From positions 32,328,242 to 32,392,241 of the forward strand of contig OY855904.1 in assembly GCA_963693305.1 (NCBI GenBank): 64,000 bases of DNA, read 5' to 3'. The position numbers and the translations under genes were made by a program. Source of the DNA: Meandrina meandrites (Eukaryota; Cnidaria; Anthozoa; Scleractinia; Meandrinidae). Shown in pieces: positions 41,268-53,544 of this stretch. How positions within the stretch are numbered: the stretch's first letter is position 1; the number at the start of each line of letters is the position of its first letter. The notes under the pieces were generated by a model. The model saw nothing but the letters and a program-made list of their open reading frames with translations, had not been told where the DNA came from and did no database searches.

Positions 41268-43284
41268 GTCATAGAACTTTCATATACATGAACGCACACG
41301 TGGTGATTGAACGAAACTTGTTAAAGTTAAAGTAGAATGTAAACTAATGCTGCAATTTTCTCAAGACTGATCGAGGATGATAATCGATCGCATAATAAAA
41401 GAAACTGTAGCAAGAGTTGTGATAAATGGATCCATTATAAAACTGAGTTTCTTGCGTCCGAGAGAGTGCAATTTTTACGCCGATAGAGGCCTTCTAAATT
41501 TCCGAAGAAGGCATCGAGTTTCCGTTGACTTAAATAGCAACCGAGGATTTTTTAAAAAAAACTTGTATATGTTGGAATAACCTTTGACTTACATTTACAT
41601 GTAGATCAACCGACTTTTGTTTGATTTCTTTCCCCAAACCGTAAACTAGCGGGAAAAAAAATAAATCGGAAATTATGGTGCTTGCGTGCGATAATTTTGC
41701 GAAGAAGCAAATGGGAGTGGGGGCGGAATAAGGCTAGTTGAATCGGGCTTAAAGTTTAATTTTCACATGATCGTTCGGTTTTGCTTCCTTTTCCCCAAAC
41801 CTTAAGACTTATGAGGAAATAAATGAAAGTTTTCTTCTTTAATGTTCGTACACATTTAAATCAATTTACAGAAAACAGTCAAATCCTGCATCGAGGGTTG
41901 AAGCGAAATAATAAATTTTCAATAATTTATTCGGTTTAGTTAAAATTTTAAATTAGAATATTGGTATTTTATTGAGACTTAACACTAGCGAATACAATGA
42001 ATAATACGCAAAATGAATAACAAATATCGACCCGAAAATAAACATTGAACATGCATAATAAATCCACGCACAGGCATCACACTTTGACTCTTTTCATGTT
42101 ACGTTTAGGTATCGTTTATCATGCGAAGTCTTGGGAATTCCCTTTCAAGAATCTTTTTGAAATTGCGTTTTGAGTCTTAAATAAAATAATAGTGTTGCTT
42201 TTATTATACAGGAGAATACTATTGATCGTCCTTAATCAGTAGTGCTGGATCAAGTATTTCGCTTCAACTCTTGATGCATAACATTTTTCTTATGCGCGGC
42301 AAAATCCGTGTTTTAGGGACATCAAAAATTATTTTCTACGTAATCAAAGTAATCTGCCTTTTTCAGAGACACTATGTGAAAGTGATATTTTGCACAGCTG
42401 ACCAAATTCTGGAATATCCAAGAACGAAAGTTAGTTTCTAAGCATCGGAACAATGTGTTTTAACAGCTGAGTCTACTTCTCATTTTCTTACGAATGATTC
42501 CGGCCGTACCAAAAATTATATTCACTGAGAAACCTTAGGAAGGAAAATAAAATAAAATTACGAGAAAAAGAAACTTTGAAGGCATCGATACCAGCCATGC
42601 AAAATCACTGTTGTTGTCATGAAAGAGTCGTTCTACAGATCGACCCATCGACTTCCATCAACCAGTCGTTTAATTATTATTATTTTTTTGGCGTTCCAAC
42701 CCCAAACGCAAAAATGTTTTATACGAGGTCCAAACCCTTGCTCCTTCATATACAATTTTTGACAAGGAATTTCCTTGCCAAAATTGTATATGAAAGACCA
42801 AGGGTTTGGACCTCTTATAAAACATTTTTGCGTCTGGTAACCATTTCATACACCTTTAATAGCAAACGGTAGCCCTTTGACACACCTACAGAAGGGACAC
42901 TGGATACCCACATCATGAAAAAGGTTCCTCTTTTGGGCGGAGCCTCCCCTTATAACTTTCTATAGTTATTACGCCCGGGGGTTTTCAGCTAATACATCAC
43001 AATTCATAGAGTGTAAAGACAACCGTAAATAATTGTTCGCAGGTTTACAATTAAGTACATCTTACGTACATTTTTTTCGATTCCTTAATCCTCAAACAAT
43101 TCGCCACTTCAGAAACGAGAAGAAATCTGGGGCAAGTTTCACCTCGCAGTGGCCTGTGGGGTGCTTACGGGGTACAAAACAAAAGATGAGAAGCGATTTT
43201 GTTGCCGTTAACGGTCCCACAAGCCACTGCGAGATGCATGGGACTCACTTAAAGTTTCTTCTCCGTTCTAAAGCGGCGAATTTG
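41268..43284. other. Intergenic region
   Basis: AT-rich. The palindrome at 42706-42833 is the only clear structure. No gene supported. Confidence 0.5.
42706..42833. repeat. 128-bp near-perfect palindrome
   Basis: Arms 42706-42769 and 42771-42833 pair around a single T. They start ACGCAAAAATGTTTTATACG and end with its complement ATAAAACATTTTTGCGT. Only about six mismatches or indels are visible. AT-rich, no ORF of note. It is a different sequence from the GC-rich palindrome at 34548. Confidence 0.85.
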
Positions 43285-45845
<2,561 letters not shown>

Positions 45846-47633
45846 ATCAGGAGGGGGGGGGGGGGGGAGGGGCGGGGCTGGCTGGCGGGGTATTGTATGC
45901 ACCCCCTCCCCAGGCTAAATGAAGTTAAAGAGAAATCCCGTCATTACTATAGCTTCTTAATGAATGATTGACAAATTGATTGGCTCATGTCGTAAGTCGT
46001 GCAGATGGTAGACCACGATAAAAAAAAAAAAAAATTGCTCACCAACCAAGCTTTTTCAGGACGGTGCTTCTATTTGTTACGGCTCACACGTTCTGTGCAT
46101 CATCTTCTAGCGCCCTGGCATCTTGCACGCATTACACTGGATGTGCGCGCTAGCGGAATTTATTCAGCACTCAAAATGACGAAGCCTGTGACCACGCGAT
46201 CAAGTGCGCGAATTGAAGCTTTATTTTTAAAGGTCATTCCTCTGGAATAAAACCTGCATTAAGACTTGTCAAACTTTGCTCAGTAGTTGTTTATTTAATA
46301 GGAACTTAAGCATTGAAATATCAGGTCGTCATACTCACACGCACCTCACCTTGTTTATACGTAATAATTTCCTATATCAATAGGATTATACCCTTTTTGT
46401 TGCTTAAGCATTGAAATATCATAGTACATTGCAAGATTCACGTTCTCGACCCTTGTTTCTTTATTGTACACTGGAAATTGGCCGATATATTTTACAGCAA
46501 GAAAGTTTAATATTGCTCAATTCAAAACAATTAGGCAAAAAATGGGAAACGCGAAATTGGCACCACTTCTCTAATAGAACATTGTATTGTCAGTTACAAG
46601 CCAAAATTGTCACTTGATTAATGTTTTTTAACATTTCTAGCCTGTATTCTATGCCATTCTCGTAATACCAATGCAAATACAGCAGTGGAAGATGAGTAAT
46701 AATTAATTTTTGCTTATAAAGTGAAGCACGTTTGTTATAAGAAAGGAAAACATGTTACAAGGAACGAGTTTTAATTGAAATCCTTCGAAACACCGTGACT
46801 CGCATCGTTAGTTTGCTATCCTTTTGTTCAGGATATCTTGCCGAACATTAAATAGTTATTTTACATTCTGCCTTTCTAAACTTATATGGTTATAGCTAAA
46901 TGCTTTATGCAGTTATGTTAGGACGCTATCTAGACTTTACCCCATGACATTTGTGTCTAGAAAACTGTTATTCATTTTCGTTTTCATTTTCATCTTGCTC
47001 ATAGTTTAGTTGATTCTGTAGAAAAAGTACAAGCCAAACGGTAACGAAATAATTAATGAGCGTCTAGTTGTACTTTTGTCAAAATTTTAATATGTTATTC
47101 GTATGTGAGGCTGCAACCAAATATTTAGGTTGAAAAACAAAAACGTCAGTTGAATAGATCTCCGCCAGTGTGATCATTAAATTAATTGACGCATATCAAA
47201 TGTCAACACAGGAAAAAGCGTTAAACAAACAGGCGAAAGTGTTGTTGTTCTCCTCTTTCGCTTATGATTTAAAGGTCCTTTCTGTAATTTCAGTTCGGTT
47301 AATTACATCGCAATACATAAAAGTCACCTAAATTTCCCTGAAACAATCTTACACAAAATGGAGAACGCGCCTCACGGGATATAACTGCATATTTAATTTT
47401 TGTGGCAGAAGTTTTGTTGGCATAGCTTATGTGGGCGGAAATTCAAAGCTTTTATGTTGATCTTCAAAAGAGTTGTCATTGTTTGGCAGCCGAAATTTCG
47501 TCTGCCATTGCATCTACGTTAATTGATATTTTAAAGTTATATATTTAATTTATTAGCATTCTAAGTGTCGACCATTTCTAACAGTTGAGGCTGCTACACA
47601 TAGATTTCGTTTGGCGTTAGATTGTGGAATCGT
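45846..47633. other. Intergenic region
   Basis: Starts with a G homopolymer (about 45850-45866) and a short poly-A. The 19-bp direct repeat CTTAAGCATTGAAATATCA occurs at 46305-46323 and 46403-46421. No gene supported. Confidence 0.5.
46305..46421. repeat. 19-bp direct repeats flanking 79 bp
   Basis: CTTAAGCATTGAAATATCA occurs identically at both ends of a 117-bp stretch. The intervening 79 bp has no obvious inverted ends. It could be a target duplication around a very small insertion or a local tandem duplication. Confidence 0.6.
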
Positions 47634-48644
47634 ATGGCTATCGACATCTGCAACAAGCGTTTGGAAGAACTTATCAAACTAGCTGAATTTCAAAATCGTT
47701 TTCTGTTGTCTCTTTGTGTATTGAACTTTACATTTTGCATTGTGGCCATTATCGGAAATCTCCTCGTCATCCGTGCACTATGGAAAGCGACAACGATGTC
47801 ACCAGCTTTAAAAGCGATGTTCCTGAATCTTGCCTTCTCTGATCTTGCTGTGGGATTATTTGTTCATCCAATGCATGGCATTATAATCAAGGTGATATTA
47901 GATAAGGCTGTGAGAGGAGACTATGGCGTCGACTTTCTTTGTCCGACTTTCATAACGATGTACTTGTACTTTGCGTACTTTTTCTCAGGGGCTTCCTTCT
48001 TGTCTATAGTAACCATTGCTGTCGACAGACTCCTCGCTGTGTCTCTGCATCTACGTTATTACGAATTTGTTACAATGAAACGTGTCGTGGTCTGCTTGGT
48101 TCTCTTGTGGTTAACCAGTGGCCTTGTTACATCGGTTTATATTGCTCTTCCGAAAAACAACGACGTCGTAGCTGTCGTTCTAGGAGTCTTGGGTTTTCTT
48201 ATTACCAGCGTCGCATACTTTCGGATTTACAAAGTGGCGCGATATCACCAAAACAAAATACGCAGCCAATTTCAGATTAACAATTACTTGGAGAGACTGA
48301 AAGTGGTGCGAGTTAAGAGATCAGCTTATAACACATTTTTTGTGTATGTTGTATTTATCGTGTGCTTTTTACCGAATGTATTTTGTGGGAGTTTGATGAT
48401 TGTTTCAGATTTTCGTTTGTCATTTATAGCAGCTTTTTATATCACAATCTTTTTAATTTATCTCAACTCCTCCGTAAATATTTTTGTTTATTGTTGGAGG
48501 TATCGAGAGATTCGTGAAATTGTAAAAGCCACCGTGGCGAAAACCTTCAGAGTGAATGCTAAAAACGAGGTGAGAAATTTGCGAACAACGAACTCGACAT
48601 ATAGAGAAAAGACAACGGGCCGTCATACTATGAACAGGTGGTGA
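47634..48644 (+). CDS. Intronless class A GPCR 9 (subfamily B)
   Basis: 336 residues. A TTG lies upstream in frame, but the ATG at 47634 gives MAIDIC with Cys6 as in GPCR 3 and 8. GN 41-42, NLAFSDLAVG with Asp70, FLCPTF before TM3, VDRLLAVSLHLRY, ECL2 LPKNND with no Cys, ICL3 with RVKRSAYN, CFLP in TM6, then NIFVY 282-286 in place of NPxxY, CWRYREIR and a tail of about 50 residues rich in Thr, Arg and Asn. Very similar to GPCR 8, 6.4 kb upstream on the same strand, from which the LINE relic now separates it. The ligand is unknown. Confidence 0.96.
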   Translation: MAIDICNKRLEELIKLAEFQNRFLLSLCVLNFTFCIVAIIGNLLVIRALWKATTMSPALKAMFLNLAFSDLAVGLFVHPMHGIIIKVILDKAVRGDYGVDFLCPTFITMYLYFAYFFSGASFLSIVTIAVDRLLAVSLHLRYYEFVTMKRVVVCLVLLWLTSGLVTSVYIALPKNNDVVAVVLGVLGFLITSVAYFRIYKVARYHQNKIRSQFQINNYLERLKVVRVKRSAYNTFFVYVVFIVCFLPNVFCGSLMIVSDFRLSFIAAFYITIFLIYLNSSVNIFVYCWRYREIREIVKATVAKTFRVNAKNEVRNLRTTNSTYREKTTGRHTMNRW

Positions 48645-49942
48645 ATTGATAATGAATAATTTTTGCCACAGTGGGATATTAACTGTTCCTCGGAGTGTAT
48701 TGTCTGTGCTGCAATATTGTTTACGCTGTAGATAACGATTGGCATAAGAAAGGCGAAGCCATCCAGTTGACAAACACCTACGGCATTGTAATGGCCTCAT
48801 CCTGTCTTGGTCATAATGAAACAAGACGTTTGAGGATGTGACTGAATTTTCTGCTTTATTAAAAGCTTCCTTGCACAAGTGGCACCATGTGAATTCTTGG
48901 ATGAAACTTATTGACCGGTCGGAGAACTATGCCATGCCGTACCATTTGGGGAAGATTCTTAACTAAGTGCTATATTTTCATGCCGCATTTCTTCTCAGTA
49001 CTATCTTCATTTGGCGGGATGCCATCATGGCGATGATACAGCTCATGTAGGTGGGTGATTTCGGCATAAAATTTCACTTGTTATGCTGCAGGCTCAATCC
49101 AGCCGGTTTAAAGCAAGTCTTCATGGGTGGTTCGTCGTTTGTAGCGGTAAAGCTCAAGACCTTGATGACTTTTTAGAGTGGTGTACTGCTATCTATTTTG
49201 CTCTATTGACAACCGCTGATGTATGCACCATTTACACCCATTTTAGTAACTGAATTGCTTTCCACCTCACAATAAGTCTTAATAAAAACATTGGTACTGT
49301 GGGACAGTTACCAGTTCAGCATAGTCTCCACGTGACTTCGTCGTATCATCTGCCTTTGGAAAATGAACCACGGAATGTTCTCCTAGCTCTTTCAACAATC
49401 GGATACATGGCAGTTTTACTTTCAGTTGCATCTTACAGCCATCTACAATGGATGGCGTTGGGTTTTCCTTGGAAAATTTTGCTTAGGCATCGTGCTGTAT
49501 TTCCAGTGTAGCGATCAGCCCTTTTGTGTCCGGTGACTGAATTTTGTTCTTACAATTTCTAACCGGTTGGAGTCAGAGCGCATGTTGAATATGCAGCATT
49601 TGCATTTGCTTCGTGCCACGTGTCTAGACATGTGACGCGAGGATACATATGTATATGGAAACTTTTTGCGTTCCCGTGTAAGAATTCCTAATGTACTATC
49701 CCTGTGAAAGAAATCGTCTTTTACCTGGATGGAAGATTAAATTAAAACCCTGAGATTCTGGCGGGTTTATCAATAATGAAAGGCTTCAATTTTGACAACA
49801 AATGGCAGGCTTAAAACAACGATAGCAGTTCGAGCTATTGAAAGGAATTAAAGGAATAGTTTCATTAAGGGATAGCTAGCTACTACATGGCTTACTCTAA
49901 TCAGTTGTTTAAACAAACGGTGGCAAGTCAGGGTAATTAGTG
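48645..49942. other. Intergenic region, no intact gene
   Basis: The segment at 48900-49500 has higher GC than its surroundings and may be an old coding relic, but no frame stays open long enough to identify. Confidence 0.4.
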
Positions 49943-50462
49943 CGAGAGTAACGGTTTTATGAGTCAAATGAGTCAATGAGTCATGAGTCATGAGTCAATG
50001 AGTCAATGAGTCAATTTTTAAATTATGGTTATTAATTTGAAAATAGTGCTGTCCTTGCTAACTTATAAAAGCTAACCGCAAGCAAACCAAAATGGAACTA
50101 ACCGCAAGCAAACCAGAGTGGAACTAACTGCCAGCAAACTGGAGTGGAGCTAACTGCAAGCAATCCAGAGTAGAACTAACTGCCAGCAAACTGGAGTGGA
50201 GCTAACCGCAAGCAAACCAGAGTGGAACTAACTGCCAGCAAACTGGAGTGGAACTAACCGCAAGCACACTGGAGTGGAACTAACCGCAAGCAATCCAGAG
50301 TAGAGCTATCCTTACGCAAAGTGGAGTGCTTCTAAGCTTACTTGAATACAGGCAAACGATTGTTCAATATATAATAACCTACTTTGTTAAAAAATAACCC
50401 TGACTCATTGACTCATGACTCATGACTCATAGACTCATTTGACTCATAAAACAGGGGACCTC
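49943..50462. mobile_element. 520-bp element with TGAGTCA arrays and minisatellite core
   Basis: Flanked by the 8-bp direct repeat AATTAGTG (49935-49942, 50463-50470). Near the left end GGTTTTATGAGTCAAATGAG opens an array of seven TGAGTCA copies. Near the right end five TGACTCA copies and one variant form the inverted counterpart, closing with TGACTCATAAAAC. Between them lies the minisatellite at 50071-50330. An 8-bp target duplication is typical of hAT elements. No transposase. Confidence 0.75.
50071..50330. repeat. Minisatellite, units of about 30 bp
   Basis: Eight to nine units of the type GCTAACCGCAAGCAAACCAG followed by AGTGGAA, alternating with AACTGCCAGCAAACTGGAGT. It forms the core of the element at 49943-50462 and is related to the diverged units at 16950-17048. 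Confidence 0.9.
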
Positions 50463-50470
50463 AATTAGTG

Positions 50471-52129
50471 CCTGTGTCCAGAATAAATCATTGGATTCAT
50501 CAATAAATTCGATGTTCAACACGAAGTTCGACATTTCCTGTGTAAATCATTTGATATATTCCATGAAAGTTGTGCCTCATTCTTTCTGGTTGTACACAAG
50601 ACAGCCTTTTACATACATACATAAGTACCTAAAATTTATTTTAGCTCGAGTTTTCTGCCGCCACTATATCTTTTTTCCGATCGCATGGCAATTCTGAGCG
50701 AAGATTGGATACTTTCCGTTGGCTGATCAAGGTATTCTATAAGAATTCAGTCGACTGCTGAAGATTGCTGAAGTAATAATTCAATTTTTTTTCATTAATT
50801 GCTATTGTAAAGGACATTAAAGCTTTCTAAAATCGCATTCTGCGGCTGTGTATTTGTAATAAAATGAAGAAAAAATCAAGTTTCTATTATTTAAATATCT
50901 CATGGTATTTGTACTCCGCAAGACAAGTTTAACAGGTTTGGTATTCCTCGACCACGCGAATGATTTGTTTCGAACGTTAGCTTGTCGCGATTGATATTTT
51001 ACTTTTTATCTACGCCTCTGCTGTTTTCAAGTTATCCTTCGAGGTTATTTAGAATAAAGTTTAGTTCCAAAAGTTCTGCTTTTAAGATTATTTCCGAATT
51101 TATTTGGCATAGCACGGGGGTAAAGTTTCTGTCATCCAAAAATTTCAAGGAAGCTTTTATCGCGACCAGTTTGTCGTAGGTTTTTTCTTTTTTCCCAGAT
51201 AAGGTTTTTAAGTAACATGCCAGCCCAGTGAAAGCGGAAACTGTTTATTGTTTTCGTTATCGGCTTTTTCCTCACGTTTCTTCGCTCTAACGGTTGTGGT
51301 AATTTGTAGTAATTGTAGTAATCCACCCTCAGTAATTTGCATTATGATCGTTTATGAAAAAATATCAAATAATGTAGTTAGAACAAAATAATACTTTAAA
51401 CTAATGTTAGACAATTCTTTATCCTTACGCATAGTCAAGCATAGTGTTGTGAGGTCAAGAAGCGGGCGTTTACTGGTACATAAGAACACAGATTTTTTAC
51501 TAAGCAGAGCTCGCGTAGTAATTTGGTTGGTTTTAAGATCTTACCGAAAAAAACATTCATTGTGTACCGTATTTTCTCGATGAAATGACCATCGGCTTTT
51601 ATATCAAACTTGACCTTTTGGACCCGGCGTTTATTTGTTTTATATTCATTTTACAGCATACAGTTTGTTATAAATCCAATAAACGAAGGGGCTTATTTAT
51701 AACTTCAACTTGCGGATCTGGCGTTTTTTCCAGAAATTACGGAATGTTGCTGTTAGACTTGATTTTTGGAGCAACTTTGTCCGCAGGTTACTAGCACAAT
51801 CTGGATAGGCTTATTTAGTGACATACAGTGTCTTTCGTGTAACGGTTTCTTTGCCACTTCGCGCATTTAGGGAGACGTTAAAAGAACAAAACAAAAAAAA
51901 AACAGAGCAATATGTGTTCTGTATACTCTCGCTAAAGATGGAATGGAGTGGGGACGTGACATCAACATATCACCCTCACGTATGTTTGATGGGTTGGGTG
52001 GGTGCATCAAACTATACACAATCCTTTGAGTCTCTCAGTTTATTTTTAACATTTCAACAGTTATCCATTTTTTTTTCACTGACTTCAGCATTGTACAAGC
52101 TGTTAGCTTTTAGGAAAGCCTACTCAGTT
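50471..52129. other. Intergenic region, nothing recognised
   Basis: AT-rich DNA with short open frames of no recognisable content. No repeats stand out. Confidence 0.45.
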
Positions 52130-52642
52130 TCACGGATGTATCGGATACGCTGTTACAACCTGTTGAATTCTTTTGTCAAAAACAACCTTTACGGTGTGGC
52201 ACTTGGCCCCGGAAAACCCATGAACTCCCACTGGATTGGTATACGTAAAACTCTTCATATAATTTTCTCTAACATTTGATCTGTCCACAGTTACACGATC
52301 CGGATACGACATTGTTTTATGCACAAGAACGTATATATCACATAACTTCGTGGTAATGAAGACACTTTTATCTTTCCTCCCTTTGAACATGTGATTTTGT
52401 TCAATGTGTTCCAATGATGATTTGTTTCTTCCCCACATCCTCGCTCGCATACTTGCCGTCATCTTTCCCTGAATGCTCGCTCGCCCCTTCCTCTCGTCAT
52501 CTCCTCTTGGCGGTTGTATTCTGTAGTTGCGCCACGTGTGCATGCCCTTCGCTTTAGCGCCCTGACGTGCTCGAGGTGTTTGCACGTCTTGCCTGAATTT
52601 CCTGCTCATCGCGGGTGGTTGCCTTGAAACTTTGTAGGCCAT
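52130..52642 (-). CDS. Basic 170-residue protein with a possible RNase toxin-like C-terminal domain
   Basis: Intact single-exon frame from the ATG at 52642 to TGA at 52130-52132, unusually long for this AT-rich neighbourhood and with higher GC. Residues 1-75 are strongly basic and low in complexity (many Arg, Lys, Gln; RARQGAKAKG, MTASMRARMWGRNKS). Residues 76-170 look like a compact domain: SSLEHIEQNH with His79 and His84, KDKSVF at 90-95, then P-V-G-V-H at 137-141, and the end V-K-V-V-F (151-155) leading to V-V-T-A-Y-P 162-167. A final strand ending in TAYP, preceded by His, Lys and a central G-x-H, recalls bacterial polymorphic-toxin ribonucleases (RNase A-like CdiA-type and related BECR-fold domains). 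That assignment is inference from pattern memory. There is no signal peptide or membrane segment. It could also be a lineage-specific host gene or a fragment of a mobile element. Confidence 0.5.
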   Translation of the reverse strand: MAYKVSRQPPAMSRKFRQDVQTPRARQGAKAKGMHTWRNYRIQPPRGDDERKGRASIQGKMTASMRARMWGRNKSSLEHIEQNHMFKGRKDKSVFITTKLCDIYVLVHKTMSYPDRVTVDRSNVRENYMKSFTYTNPVGVHGFSGAKCHTVKVVFDKRIQQVVTAYPIHP

Positions 52643-53278
52643 ATTTTTTCTTCTTTCCTTGTGTTCACTTTGCTATGTTTAATGGTGCTTGATATGAATT
52701 TATGTTTCGTATTTTTTTAATCTTATTTTTTTTTTACACATGTTATTTTTCATCTCTTACACTGATTTTTTCCCTTTTTTTTTTTTTTTTTTTCGTCTCC
52801 TTCGCCAGTTTTTTTTACCATTTTCTCCGCCACTGATGCAAGTGTGCCATTTTCCTCCGCTAGGGATGCCAGCGGTCCTCGTTTTCTCCGCTAGGGATGC
52901 TAGTGGGCCACCCCGTAAGCCTTGCCACGCTAGCGAGGCATGCAGTTCGTTAGGGATGCTAGCCATGCTAGCCTTCTGACCGTCTGTCTACGTTTTGCTC
53001 CGTCACCAATATAGTACTGGTTCAGCCTGGGTAAATATTTGTTTCAATTGAGTTGCGGCTTTCCATGTGGTGCAAGTTACGAAAAGTTACGCTGCTCGTC
53101 CAGTCGACGCATGCGCCTCGCGTCAGACTGCGTTTCCCTTTTTTGAAGCCAATGCCAATATTTTCTAGCCAGAATGGTTTGATTGAAAGAATTTTTCGAT
53201 TTTGTTTAAAAAAAGAGATTCAATTCGTGAAGAAGACAACCTTGTGAAGAAGAAAGAACGGAATAGCTTTACTCGGAG
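52643..53278. other. Intergenic region with low complexity and short repeats
   Basis: A long T tract (about 52774-52794) is followed by degenerate repeats of GCTAGGGATGC (52858-52978). GCATGCGC at 53109-53116 resembles an NRF1 site. Confidence 0.5.
52840..52978. repeat. Degenerate repeats of (C/G)CTAGGGATGC(C/T)AG
   Basis: Four imperfect units of TCCGCTAGGGATGC(C/T)AG and related TTAGGGATGCTAGCCATG. The period is irregular, about 32-35 bp. Confidence 0.6.
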
Positions 53279-53327
53279 CACGTGGCGGAAACGAGACTAC
53301 CCAGCATACACTTGGGCGGCCATGTTG
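53109..53327 (+). promoter_or_regulatory. Promoter of the proline-rich gene
   Basis: Upstream of the exon at 53399 lie an NRF1-like GCATGCGC (53109-53116), an E-box CACGTG (53279-53284), ACTACCCAGCATAC (53296-53309), which resembles the ZNF143/Staf site, and GCGGCCATGTTG (53316-53327), which resembles the reverse of a YY1 site. This set is typical of TATA-less animal housekeeping promoters. Sites are read by eye; function is inferred. Confidence 0.5.
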
Positions 53328-53398
53328 AATTTACTCCAAACTTTCCTTTGAAGGTCCTTTGAAGAAATTCTACAAATTTTGTAATACATTTTCGCGCA

Positions 53399-53544
53399 AT
53401 GTCATATCATCCGCCTCCACAACAGCCACTCGGCCATCCTCCAGCGGGAAAGCGTTCTCCTTCAAGCGCCAAACCACTTGGCAATTTACCGACGGGATTA
53501 CCTCCACAGCCGCCATTTCCCGGGCCTCCAGCTGGGTGCTGCAG
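53399..53544 (+). CDS. First coding exon of a proline-rich protein
   Basis: The ATG at 53399 opens MSYHPPPQQPLGHPPAGKRS and continues proline-rich (LPTGLPPQPPFPGPPAG) to the strong donor TGCAG|GTAAGC at 53545. The exon is GC-rich against an AT-rich background and follows a plausible promoter. It ends two bases into a codon. I do not recognise the protein. Proline-rich N-termini of this kind occur in many RNA-processing and trafficking proteins, so no function is proposed. A candidate next exon is at 63494-63745, which would imply an intron of about 10 kb. Confidence 0.6.

Noticed and set aside
48453..48878. 141-codon minus-strand ORF
   Set aside because: It overlaps the 3' end of GPCR 9 in antisense and has no domain; it is a shadow of that gene.
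51818..52279. 153-codon plus-strand ORF
   Set aside because: It partly mirrors the minus-strand 52130-52642 gene and lacks recognisable features elsewhere.
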